Assembly (NCBI RefSeq): GCF_004785955.1
Contig: NZ_SJER01000005.1
Span: 1 to 64,000 of the forward strand
Direction of reading: 5' to 3'
DNA: 64,000 bases
Origin: Halostella litorea
GTDB lineage: Archaea > Halobacteriota > Halobacteria > Halobacteriales > Natronoarchaeaceae
The notes under the pieces are model-generated. The model ran no database searches. It saw only the letters and a program-made list of their open reading frames with translations, and was not told where the DNA came from. Positions 42,179 to 50,118 of the stretch are shown one piece after another; positions within the stretch are counted from its first letter, which is position 1, and each line of letters starts with the position of its first letter. Made by a program: the position numbers and the translations under genes.

Positions 42179-43405
42179 ATGAGCGACGAACGCAACACCG
42201 GCGACGAGTGGAACATCACCCGCGACCCGGACCGGATCCGGAAGTGGGGCGAACAGCGCGACATGCGACCGTACCGGCGGCGCGACGGGGGGAGCGACGA
42301 CGTCGGCTTCTACCGGCACGACGACGCCCCGGAGGACCACGAGCAGGTGGAGTGGGAGCGCCTCGGGGAGACGATGACCGACGACGAACTCGTGTTCATC
42401 TACCGCGACGAGGGGGAGGAGTACGAACTCGTGCGCCGCGCGGACGCGGCGGAGCGGGCCGCCATCGAGAGCGAGGCCGTCGAGGAGGCCCTGATGGAGG
42501 GGGAGTCGGTGACGACGGAGATCACCGAGACGACCGTCGTCGAGACGGAAGTCGTCGAGACCGACGTGCTGGAAAGCGAGGTGGTCGACAGCGAACTCAT
42601 CGCCAGCGACGTCCTGGAGAGCGAGGTGGTCGACCGCGAGGTGGTCGACACCACGTTCGTCGACGACGAGACGGTCGAGGTCGAGGTCATCGAGACCCGC
42701 GACGAGACCCGCGAGCGGTTCGAGCGGAAGGTCGTCGAGAGCGAGGTGGTCGACAGCGAACTGATGCAGGGCGAGGCCGTGGAGACGGACGAGATAGAGA
42801 CGTCGGTCGACGTGGAGAACGTCCAGCGGAACCTGCTCAAGTCGGACATCGTCGCGAGCGGGCGCGTCGGCGAGGAGGTCGTCGACACGGACGCGATAGA
42901 GAGCCGCCTGCTGGAGGGCGACGTCATCGAGACGACGTTCGTCGAGCGGTCGACGGTCGAGGAGGAGGTCGCCGACGAGCGCCGCCTCACGTACTCGCTC
43001 GTCGACGACGAGCACCTTGGGACCGAGACCATCTACAGCGAGGAGCTCGAACACGACGTCGTCTCGGAGTCCGCGGTCCCCGAGCACGCACGGCGGCGGC
43101 CCGGCGACCCGGCGGAGGCGACGGCGCCCGCCGACGCGGTCCCCGGCGACCGCGCCGCGGGCGGGCCGACCGGGGTCGAACTCACGGAGGACGACGTCGG
43201 CAAGCGCGTGGTCGACGACCGCGGCACCGAGGTCGGCGTCGTGGCGGGCGTCGAGCCCGGAGCCGTGCTGGTCAACCCGCAGGCCGGCATCGCCGACCGG
43301 ATCAAGACGCGGCTCGGCTGGGGCGGCGAGGAAGACGCCTACGCGGTCGACGAGGACCAGGTGGCGCGGGTCGACGACGACGAGGTCGTCCTGCGGAGCG
43401 TTTAG
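42179..43405 (+). CDS. Acidic pentad-repeat protein with C-terminal PRC-barrel-like domain
   Basis: 408 residues from ATG 42179. Residues ~1-90: conserved-looking head (WNITRDPDRIRKWGEQRDM, DDELVFIYRDEGEEYELVRR). Residues 95-171: sixteen consecutive five-residue units of the form hydrophobic-hydrophobic-Glu/Asp-x-Glu/Asp/Thr (VVETE, VLESE, VVDSE, LIASD...) without a break; a second block at 185-206; a third of about seventeen units at 219-300 in shifted register. Residues 338-405: a PRC-barrel-like domain (VGKRVVDDRGTEVGVVAGVE). Such strict spacing suggests a solenoid or fibre rather than a coiled coil; it differs from the classical A(D/N)Lxx pentapeptide because two hydrophobics are adjacent. 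Strongly acidic. Its stop overlaps purM's. No function known. Confidence 0.82.
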   Translation: MSDERNTGDEWNITRDPDRIRKWGEQRDMRPYRRRDGGSDDVGFYRHDDAPEDHEQVEWERLGETMTDDELVFIYRDEGEEYELVRRADAAERAAIESEAVEEALMEGESVTTEITETTVVETEVVETDVLESEVVDSELIASDVLESEVVDREVVDTTFVDDETVEVEVIETRDETRERFERKVVESEVVDSELMQGEAVETDEIETSVDVENVQRNLLKSDIVASGRVGEEVVDTDAIESRLLEGDVIETTFVERSTVEEEVADERRLTYSLVDDEHLGTETIYSEELEHDVVSESAVPEHARRRPGDPAEATAPADAVPGDRAAGGPTGVELTEDDVGKRVVDDRGTEVGVVAGVEPGAVLVNPQAGIADRIKTRLGWGGEEDAYAVDEDQVARVDDDEVVLRSV

Positions 43406-44373
43406 AGCGACAGCCCGCGGACGGCGACGCCGTCGCCCTCGCGGACCTCGCCGATTGCTTTTCCGTCGGTCGCGGCCGCCAGCGCGTCGGCCTCGTCGGC
43501 GGGGACGGCGGCGACGAACCCGGTGCCCATGTTGAACGTGCGGTGCATCTCGGCGTCGGAGACGTCGCCCTCCCGCTGGACGAACTCGAACACGGGCTGG
43601 GCGGGGTGGGGGTCGGTGATATCGTACCGGTAGTCGCCCATCCGTTCGAGGTTCGTCCAGCCGCCGCCGGTGACGTGGGCGGCCGCGTGCGCGTCGTGGT
43701 TCCTGAGGTCGCCGAGCAGGTCCGCGTAGATGCGGGTCGGTTCGAGCAGTTCCTCGCCGACGGTGCGGTCCGGGTTCGGCGGGAACGGGTCGTCGTAGTC
43801 GTGGTTCCGGGTGACCGCCTCGCGGGCCAGCGTCAGGCCGTTGGAGTGGATGCCGCTGGAGGGGAACCCGACGAGCGCGTCGCCGGGGGCGGCCTCGCCG
43901 TCGAACGTGTCGCCCTTCTCGGCCAGCCCCGCGCAGGTGCCGGCCAGGTCCAGCCCGCGGATCACCTCGGGCATCACCGCCGTCTCGCCGCCGAGCAGGG
44001 CGATCCCGGCCTCCTCGGTGCCGGCCGCGAGCCCCTCGCCGACCTGCTCGGAGAAGTCGTCGACCGGCTCCTCGACCGCGACGTAGTCGACGAACGCGAC
44101 GGGGTCGACCCCGGCCGCGACGAGGTCGTTGACGTTCATCGCCACGCAGTCGATCCCGACCGTGGAGTAGTCGCCCAGCGCCTCGGCGACGAGCAGTTTC
44201 GTCCCGACGCCGTCGGTCGCCAGCGCCAGGTAGCGGTCGCCGATGTCGAGCAGGCCGGCGAAGCCCTCGACGTCGTCGAACGCCGACAGCAGCGCCGCGG
44301 TCGCCGCCTCGCTCTCGGCGATGTCGACGCCGGCGTCGGCGTACGTCAGCCCCTCGGTGTCCTCGTCGGTCAT
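43402..44373 (-). CDS. purM: Phosphoribosylformylglycinamidine cyclo-ligase (AIR synthetase)
   Basis: 323 residues from ATG 44373: LTYADAGVDIAES, LATDGVGTKLLVA, GIDCVAMNVNDLVAAGVDPVAFVDY, LLGGETAVMPEV and the C-terminal GGGWTNLERM fit PurM. It closes the imidazole ring (FGAM to AIR) in purine synthesis, using ATP. Full length. A CTTTTGC box lies about 27 nt upstream. Convergent with the pentad-repeat gene; the stop codons overlap (43402-43405). Confidence 0.96.
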   Translation of the reverse strand: MTDEDTEGLTYADAGVDIAESEAATAALLSAFDDVEGFAGLLDIGDRYLALATDGVGTKLLVAEALGDYSTVGIDCVAMNVNDLVAAGVDPVAFVDYVAVEEPVDDFSEQVGEGLAAGTEEAGIALLGGETAVMPEVIRGLDLAGTCAGLAEKGDTFDGEAAPGDALVGFPSSGIHSNGLTLAREAVTRNHDYDDPFPPNPDRTVGEELLEPTRIYADLLGDLRNHDAHAAAHVTGGGWTNLERMGDYRYDITDPHPAQPVFEFVQREGDVSDAEMHRTFNMGTGFVAAVPADEADALAAATDGKAIGEVREGDGVAVRGLSL

Positions 44374-44508
44374 ACGCGAGACCCCGCCCGGCGCGAGCAA
44401 AAGGCCACCGGTCTGGCGCGGATCCGGGAGGAATTCTAGAACCAGTTCGAACGGAGTCGGGTCGGCCTTTGAAAAATCGGTTTTAGTGGGTCCGCCGTCG
44501 CTCCGAAC

Positions 44509-44991
44509 GTGACACACAGAGAGTTCGGCACCACGGCGCTGGTCGCACTGGTCGCAGTCGCACTCGTCGCGGTCCCCGCCGCGGGGCTCGTCGCCGCGGA
44601 CGGCTCCCCGTCGGTCGGAGCCCCCGTGACGACGACCGACGGCGGCGGCATGGACGGCGACGGGATGAACGGGACGACCGGCATGGACGACGGAATGAAC
44701 GACGGCGGCATGGACGAGACGACGGCGATGGGGGACGGCATGAACGACAGCGACGGGATGAACGATAGCGACGGCATGGACGACGGGATGAACGGGACGA
44801 CCGAGATGGACGACGGGATGAACGGGACGACCGAGATGAGCGACGGCATGGGCGACGACGATATGGACGGCGAGTCCGAAGGGGAGGACATGGACGAAAA
44901 CGACAGCGATGGCGGTTCGCTCGACGGGTTCGGCGTCGTCGCGGTGGTCCTCGCACTCGCCGCCGCGCTCGGGTACGCGAGATTCCGATGA
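44509..44991 (+). CDS. Secreted methionine-rich protein with a CTERM-like anchor
   Basis: 160 residues from GTG 44509 (GGTTTTAGT box 27 nt upstream). A signal peptide (~8-30) is followed by a low-complexity zone in which residues 48-128 contain 16 methionines, one every four to six residues, mostly as DGM(N/D) and TTEM in an Asp/Gly/Asn background. Residues 138-160 (LDGFGVVAVVLALAAALGYARFR landmark, not complete quote) look like a PGF-CTERM sorting signal with Pro replaced by Asp. The next gene, a molybdoenzyme, overlaps by ATGA. Met may bind copper or act as an oxidant sink; both are inferences. Confidence 0.82.
   Translation: MTHREFGTTALVALVAVALVAVPAAGLVAADGSPSVGAPVTTTDGGGMDGDGMNGTTGMDDGMNDGGMDETTAMGDGMNDSDGMNDSDGMDDGMNGTTEMDDGMNGTTEMSDGMGDDDMDGESEGEDMDENDSDGGSLDGFGVVAVVLALAAALGYARFR
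44776..44835 (+). repeat. Exact 30-bp tandem duplication in the Met-rich gene
   Basis: The 30 bp at 44776-44805 recur exactly at 44806-44835, encoding the unit MDDGMNGTTE twice. It is the only exact repeat in the degenerate array of the gene and suggests length change by slippage or unequal crossing-over. Confidence 0.9.
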
Positions 44992-46472
44992 GCGCCGCGC
45001 GCATCCGGGCGGGGATCCGCGGGAACGCGCCCGAACTCGGGCTGGCAGCGGCGGGCGGGCTGGCGGCCGTCGCCGCGTCGTTCGCCGCCGCGGGCGACCC
45101 GACGGCGTTCGTCGGCGCGGCCGTCGAGGCGGTGATTCGGGACACCGCCCCCGAACCGGTCGTGGAGTTCGTGCGGAGCGACCTCCGGGACCTGGCCGCG
45201 CCGACGCTGCTGGCGACGGCGGTCGTCGCCGCCACGGCGCTGTTCGCCCTGTTCGGGCTGGCCGGCGTCGCGGTCGACCGCCGGACGGACAGCCTCGGTG
45301 CCGGCGTCGCCGTCGCCGCGGTGCTTGGCGGCGGCGCGTCGACGCTGCTCGGGGTGGGGCCGCTGCCAGCGCTGGCCGCCGCGGTGCCGACCGCGCTCGT
45401 TCCGGTCACCGCCCGCGCGACGGGCGCGCCGACGACCGTCTCGAAGCGGCGGCGCACCCTGCTCGGCTCGGTCGGCGGCCTGCTGGGCCTGGCGGGGGCA
45501 AGCACGGTGCTCGGCACCCAGCGCGGGGGAAGCATCGACCCCGAACCGCTGGACGAGGCGGCGGAGACGGAGACGCTGCTCTCGACGGCCGACGAGCGGT
45601 CGCTCGACCTCGCCGGCACCGGCGGGCTGGTGAGCGACTCGTTCTACGAGGTCGACTACAGCAACTTCGACCCGACCGTCCGGAAGGACGATTGGTCGCT
45701 GACGGTCACCGGCGAAGTCGAGGAGGAGGTGACCGTCGACTTCGAGGGGCTGCGCGACATGTCGACCGAACACCGCTTCGTCACGCTCCGCTGCGTCAGC
45801 GACCCGCTGAACGGGAACAAGATGGACAACGCGCTCTGGACCGGGACGCCGCTCGCCGACCTCGTCGAGGAGGCGGGGCCGGGGGGCGGCTGCGAGTGCG
45901 TCCGCCTGCGCGCCGCCGACGACTACTATCAGGTCTTCCCGCTGGCGGCCCTCCGCAACGGCTTCCTCGCGTACGGCATGAACGGCACGGAACTGCCGAA
46001 GGGACACGGCCACCCCGTCCGCGTGCTGATCCCCGGCCACTGGGGCGAGATCAACGTCAAGTGGATCACGGAGATCGAGGTGCTGGACCGGGACGCCGAG
46101 GGCTACTGGGAGGAGCGCGGCTGGCACGGCACCGGCCCCGTCGAGACGGTCGCGAAGATCGGGTCGGTCGACGAGCGCGACGACGGGACCGTCCGGGTCG
46201 GCGGCCACGCGTACGCCGGCACCCGCGGCGTCTCGGCCGTGGAGGTGTCGACCGACGGCGGCGACACGTGGAGCGAGGCGACGCTGTCGCCGACGCTCCC
46301 GGGCGACGACGTGTGGCGGATGTGGGCCCACGAGTTCGCGGCCGACGGCACGCACGAGGTGGTCGTCCGGGCCGTCGAGAGCGACGGCACCGTCCAGCCC
46401 CGCGAGGAGACCGACGCCTACCCCAGCGGCGCGACCGGCTGGGTGTCCCGCACCGTCGAGGCGGAGCGGTGA
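44988..46472 (+). CDS. Membrane-anchored sulfite-oxidase-family molybdopterin oxidoreductase
   Basis: 494 residues. About four TMs at 15-35, 72-97, 104-142 and 157-175 with a twin-Arg-like RRR before the last; then the Mo-cofactor domain (~215-385) with the Mo-ligand cysteine C269 in FVTLRCVSDP and the closing motif GHPVRVLIPGHWGEINVKW (~341-359); and the Mo-co dimerisation domain (~386-480, VEVSTDGGDTWSEA). The enzyme face is probably extracytoplasmic. Sulfite oxidase, methionine sulfoxide reductase (MsrP) and nitrate reductase share the first domain; the dimerisation domain favours the sulfite oxidase branch. Translationally coupled to the Met-rich protein. Confidence 0.88.
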   Translation: MSAARIRAGIRGNAPELGLAAAGGLAAVAASFAAAGDPTAFVGAAVEAVIRDTAPEPVVEFVRSDLRDLAAPTLLATAVVAATALFALFGLAGVAVDRRTDSLGAGVAVAAVLGGGASTLLGVGPLPALAAAVPTALVPVTARATGAPTTVSKRRRTLLGSVGGLLGLAGASTVLGTQRGGSIDPEPLDEAAETETLLSTADERSLDLAGTGGLVSDSFYEVDYSNFDPTVRKDDWSLTVTGEVEEEVTVDFEGLRDMSTEHRFVTLRCVSDPLNGNKMDNALWTGTPLADLVEEAGPGGGCECVRLRAADDYYQVFPLAALRNGFLAYGMNGTELPKGHGHPVRVLIPGHWGEINVKWITEIEVLDRDAEGYWEERGWHGTGPVETVAKIGSVDERDDGTVRVGGHAYAGTRGVSAVEVSTDGGDTWSEATLSPTLPGDDVWRMWAHEFAADGTHEVVVRAVESDGTVQPREETDAYPSGATGWVSRTVEAER

Positions 46473-46508
46473 AGCTTTGTGGCGTCGGCGTGAGGGTGGG
46501 GGACGGAG

Positions 46509-46781
46509 ATGGAACAGGCGCTCTGGTATCTCTTCGCCGGCACGCGCGGCGGCGAGAACCGGGCGCGGATCGTCCGCGTCCTCTCGGAGCGCCCACGGAA
46601 CGCGAACCAGATCGCCGAGGCGATGGACGTGGACTACAACACCGTCCGGCACCACCTTGAGATGCTCACCGAACACGACGTCGTCGAGACGGGCGGCAAC
46701 GACTACGGGAAGCTGTACTTCCTGACCGACCGGTTCGAACACCACCGCGAGGAGTTCGAGGAGATACTGGAGCACGTCTGA
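46509..46781 (+). CDS. Winged-helix regulator (ArsR/DUF7342-like)
   Basis: 90 residues: ARIVRVLSERPRNANQIAEAMDVDYNTVRHHLEMLTEHDVVETGGNDYGKLYFLTDR is a compact winged helix. No Cys, so metal sensing by thiols is unlikely. It lies 36 bp after the molybdoenzyme and 2 bp before the membrane protein gene; this HTH/membrane pairing is common in haloarchaea. It probably controls this operon. Confidence 0.87.
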   Translation: MEQALWYLFAGTRGGENRARIVRVLSERPRNANQIAEAMDVDYNTVRHHLEMLTEHDVVETGGNDYGKLYFLTDRFEHHREEFEEILEHV

Positions 46782-46783
46782 CC

Positions 46784-47080
46784 ATGGCGATGGGCACCGA
46801 GATCATGGCCGCGAGCGTACTCGCCGGCGTCAACATCCTCCTGCTCGGCGGCCTGACGGCCGTCTGGGTCCGGAACTACCGCACCTTCCGCACGCCGCTG
46901 ATACTGGGGCTTATCGCCTTCGGGAGCGTCATGCTGCTGGAGAACGCCGCCGCCATCTACTTCTTCTTCAGCACGAAGATGCTGTACTCCGGCGACCCCG
47001 GCGTCCAGACCGCCGTCGTCACGCTGCGAGCGCTCCAGTTCGTCGCGCTGGCCTTCCTGGCGTGGGTGACGGCGAAGTGA
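46784..47080 (+). CDS. Three-TM small membrane protein paired with the winged helix (DUF7521-like)
   Basis: 98 residues with three TMs: ~8-30 (ASVLAGVNILLLGGLTAVWV), ~38-65 and ~75-97. NYRTFRTPLILGLIAFG between them is the typical motif of the partner of winged-helix proteins (family DUF7521 by memory). Start ATG 46784 is 2 bp after the regulator stop. It may sense or tether the regulator; not shown. Confidence 0.8.
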   Translation: MAMGTEIMAASVLAGVNILLLGGLTAVWVRNYRTFRTPLILGLIAFGSVMLLENAAAIYFFFSTKMLYSGDPGVQTAVVTLRALQFVALAFLAWVTAK

Positions 47081-47110
47081 CTGCGGGCGGCCGGGCGGGG
47101 GCCCGTCCGC

Positions 47111-47512
47111 TCACCCGCCCGGACAGAGGAGGTCCACGGAGACCGTCCCGTCCTCACCGTAGACGACCCACGCGTCGACGGCGTCCGCGTCGGTGCAGTC
47201 GGACCCGTCGAGGGCGGTGATTTCGGTCCGCGACTCCTCGACGACGACGTACACGTAGGCCGGGTCCCCGTCGAAGCCGTGGGCTTCGTTCGTCGTGTCG
47301 CCCGCCAGTTCGTACCGCGTCGAGAACAGGGTGTCCCGGTCGTCGTCCGTGAAGAACACGTCCAGCGTGACGGCGTCGTCGCCGTAGTTGCGCGCGGTTA
47401 TCCCCACGTCGTCCTGCGTCTCGGAGCCGTCCGGTCCGAGGGAACTCGCACAGCCAGCCGTGAGACCGCTCGCGCCCAGTCCGAGCGTAGCGAGGAGGGT
47501 TCGCCGGTTCAC
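47111..47512 (-). CDS. Tat lipoprotein, small beta-sandwich type
   Basis: About 133 residues from GTG 47512 (GTG 47527 gives five more; the TATA-like AAATCATACC at ~47543 fits 47512). NRRTLLATLG plus LTAGC is a Tat signal and lipobox; the rest (VGITARNYGDDAVTLDVFFTDDD, YELAGDTTNE) is a small Ig-like beta-sandwich as seen in many haloarchaeal lipoproteins. It contains a C-terminal Cys (LLCPGG). Function unknown. Confidence 0.82.
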   Translation of the reverse strand: MNRRTLLATLGLGASGLTAGCASSLGPDGSETQDDVGITARNYGDDAVTLDVFFTDDDRDTLFSTRYELAGDTTNEAHGFDGDPAYVYVVVEESRTEITALDGSDCTDADAVDAWVVYGEDGTVSVDLLCPGG

Positions 47513-47609
47513 GTCCCGTCGTACCACGCGCCCCGTGGTATGATTTCCGGTGGGTAGCCGGTGAATACATCGGCCGCAGGACGGAACCAGTCCCCGAGTG
47601 ATCGGCCGG

Positions 47610-48206
47610 TCAGAACCCAGGCGTCCCGAGGAACAGCCAGACGACGAACGCGGCGCTCGGCAGGAAGACGGCCAGGTAGACCGCCTTGTTCCAGCGCAGC
47701 ACCGTCTTGCCGTCCAGTGGCCCGTACGGGATCATGTTGAACGCGGCGAGGAAGCCGTTGACCCCGACGCCGAGCGTGCCGACGGTGTAGCCGCCGACCG
47801 CCGGATCGACGCCCGAGACGACCAGCGCGCCGAACGGCACCATCAGCAGGAGGTTCGTCACCGGCCCGGCTAGCGAGATGATGCCGTTCTCGCGGGGCGT
47901 GATCCGGCCGCGGTGGTGGACCGCGCCCGGCGCGGCGAAGATGAACCCGGCGAGCGCGCTCATCACGGCGACGAACAGCATCCCGTAGTCCGCCCGGAAC
48001 TCCGCGACCTGACCGAACCGCACGGCGACGACTTTGTGTGCCAGTTCGTGCAGCAGGAACGCGACGCCGACGGTCGCCAGGCTCGCGGGCAGAAAGGCCA
48101 CCACGTCGCCGACGGCGAGGCCCCGGACGAAGAATATCGAGAACGCCGCCCCCAGCGCGACCCACGCCGCCGCCAGGTCGACCAGTTCGCGGCCGGAAAA
48201 ACGCAT
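47610..48206 (-). CDS. M50 (site-2-protease-like) membrane metalloprotease
   Basis: 198 residues from ATG 48206. Zinc motif FLLHELAHK (H53, E54, H57) in a TM and the second M50 motif NMIPYGPLDGK (D165) are present; ~6 TMs. The family cleaves membrane-bound regulators inside the bilayer. The start overlaps the TraB-family stop by one base (TGATG), so the two genes are coupled. Substrates unknown; the open frame extends upstream (to 48554) only as a shadow inside traB. Confidence 0.92.
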   Translation of the reverse strand: MRFSGRELVDLAAAWVALGAAFSIFFVRGLAVGDVVAFLPASLATVGVAFLLHELAHKVVAVRFGQVAEFRADYGMLFVAVMSALAGFIFAAPGAVHHRGRITPRENGIISLAGPVTNLLLMVPFGALVVSGVDPAVGGYTVGTLGVGVNGFLAAFNMIPYGPLDGKTVLRWNKAVYLAVFLPSAAFVVWLFLGTPGF

Positions 48207-49528
48207 CAGGTCACGAGCCCCCACAGCAACTCCGCGCTGTTTTCCGCGCCGGCGATCAGTTCGCTCATGATCCCGCTGACGCCGCCGATCTCCGGGGCCA
48301 GCCACGGCAGGACCGTGAAGGGAAACAGGAAGCTGGCGATCATGCTCCCGATGTTCGTCAGCGCGACGACCATGATGAGCCGGAACAGCGGCACGTCGAA
48401 CATCCGGCCGAGCAGGTCCCGGATGGGACTCTCCTCGTCGTTCAGGATCTCGTTCAGCCGGCCGACGTCGCCGATGTCGACGGCCGTGTGCCGGAGTTCG
48501 ACGTAGCCGGCGAACCAGCCCGGGGCGAGCAGCGGGTTGACGCTGGTGAGCCACGCGACCGCGCCGCCGACGCCCGCGCTGGTCCAGCGCGCGCCGGCCA
48601 GCTTCGCCAGCGTGAACGCGAAGAAGCCGTTGAACAGGAACCAGGCGACGAACAGCTTCAGCAGGAACGCGTCGTTGACCCCGGCCATGACGAGCAGGAA
48701 GAAGAAGGCCAGGAACCCGAGGGTAAAGAGGTAGCCAAGCAGTTTGAACGGGGAGAACCGCGACCCCGACTCCGTCCCGACGAGGCTCTCCATCGGCGGG
48801 AGCGACGAGGGGTTTTCGAGGTAGCGCTCGATCCCCTCGCGGTGGCCCGCGCCGACGACGGCGACGACGTGGTACCCCTGCTCGCGGAGCCCGATCAGCC
48901 TGTGGGCGATGAACGCGTCGCGCTCGTCGATGAGCGCCTCCGCGCCGCCGGGGCTGAACCGGCGGAACTCCTCTATCATCGCGGTGACGACGTCGGCGTC
49001 GGTGATGTCGTCCATCGAGAACTCCTCCTCCGGTTCGGACCCGAACCCGAACAGCCCCAGAAAGAGGCTGCCGACCATCTTCAGCTTCTCCACGAACGTC
49101 ATCCGCGCCCAGAAGCGCTGGATCGTCACCTGGATGTCCCGGTCGACCAGCGCGACGCCGAGGCCCAAGTCCTCGGCCGTGTCGATGGCGGCTTTCATGT
49201 CCGCGCCCGGTTCGATGTCGAACCGGTCGCCGAGCCGCGTCTGGACGTAGGAGAGCATCCAGTAGGCGAGGAACTGGAACACCGTGTTGCCCCGGAGGAG
49301 GTCGCGGGCCTCGATGTCCTGTCCCGTGCCCTCGCCTTTCATCTGCTGGTAGCGCCCCTCGTCGAGTTCGACCGCGACCACGTCGGGCCGTTCCGTCTCG
49401 ACGGTCCGCTCCACTTCCTCGACGCTGTCGGCGGAGACGTGCGCCGTCCCGACGACCGTGACCCGGCCGTCGCCCGAGGGCGGGGACGACGACCGGAGGG
49501 AGGACGACGACTCCGCTTCGTCAGTCAT
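48206..49528 (-). CDS. TraB/PrgY-family membrane protein
   Basis: 440 residues from ATG 49528. N-terminal domain VTVVGTAHVSADSVEEVERTVETERPDVVAVELDEGRY is the TraB/PrgY/GumN signature (GxxH, ExxR), then AEALIDERDAFIAHRL and VVAVVGAGHREGI; residues ~260-440 carry five to six TMs. PrgY inhibits peptide pheromone in Enterococcus; the family fold is EreA/ChaN-like and may be a protease. Coupled to an M50 protease gene downstream, which is an interesting pairing. Confidence 0.9.
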   Translation of the reverse strand: MTDEAESSSSLRSSSPPSGDGRVTVVGTAHVSADSVEEVERTVETERPDVVAVELDEGRYQQMKGEGTGQDIEARDLLRGNTVFQFLAYWMLSYVQTRLGDRFDIEPGADMKAAIDTAEDLGLGVALVDRDIQVTIQRFWARMTFVEKLKMVGSLFLGLFGFGSEPEEEFSMDDITDADVVTAMIEEFRRFSPGGAEALIDERDAFIAHRLIGLREQGYHVVAVVGAGHREGIERYLENPSSLPPMESLVGTESGSRFSPFKLLGYLFTLGFLAFFFLLVMAGVNDAFLLKLFVAWFLFNGFFAFTLAKLAGARWTSAGVGGAVAWLTSVNPLLAPGWFAGYVELRHTAVDIGDVGRLNEILNDEESPIRDLLGRMFDVPLFRLIMVVALTNIGSMIASFLFPFTVLPWLAPEIGGVSGIMSELIAGAENSAELLWGLVT

Positions 49529-49642
49529 GCCGTTCGCTATTCGGGCACGGCTTTTACCGTTGTCGGAGCGCGGAACGCCGCGCTCGAACCCGCATCGGAG
49601 CGGAACGCCACGTTCTTTCAGCCGCCCGGGAAAGGGTCGGGC

Positions 49643-50083
49643 ATGCCGAGCCTGATGGAGACGTACATCGAGAACCGCGAGATGGTCCAGCCCAACCACG
49701 CGAACAACCTCGATACCGTCCACGGCGGGAACGTGATGAAGTGGATGGACGAGGTGGGGGCGATGTCGGCCATGCGCTTCGCGGGGAAGGCCTGCGTCAC
49801 CGCCCGGGTCAACGAGATGGACTTCCGCCGGCCGATCCTCGTCGGCGACACCGCGGTGATCGAGGCGTACGTGTACGACGCGGGGGAGACGAGCGTCCAC
49901 GTCCACCTGCGCGCGTTCCGCGAGAACCCCCGGACCCGGGAGCGGGAACCGACCACCGAATCGTACTTCGTCTACGTCGGGATCGACGAGTCCGGCGACC
50001 CCTCCCCCGTGCCGGACCTCGTCGTCGACAGCGAGGAGGGAAAGCGCCGCCGCCGCGAGGCCGTCGAAGGACTCGACGCCTGA
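49643..50083 (+). CDS. Acyl-CoA thioesterase (hotdog fold)
   Basis: 146 residues. NHANNLDTVHGGNVMKWMDEVGAMSAMRFAG is the BFIT/YciA-type hotdog helix region (Asn/Asp plus His near 20-36) and ARVNEMDFRRPILVGDTAVIEAYV the next strands. Hydrolyses acyl-CoA to acid and CoA; chain length unknown. ATG 49643; divergent from traB with 114 bp between. Confidence 0.93.
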   Translation: MPSLMETYIENREMVQPNHANNLDTVHGGNVMKWMDEVGAMSAMRFAGKACVTARVNEMDFRRPILVGDTAVIEAYVYDAGETSVHVHLRAFRENPRTREREPTTESYFVYVGIDESGDPSPVPDLVVDSEEGKRRRREAVEGLDA

Positions 50084-50118
50084 GAACGCTTATTCCCCGG
50101 CGCGGCGTAGACCGTGCC

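Noticed and set aside
44640-44900. Repetitive DNA considered as a CRISPR array
   Set aside because: Repeats are in frame, degenerate and contiguous (DGMN-type codons), without spacers.
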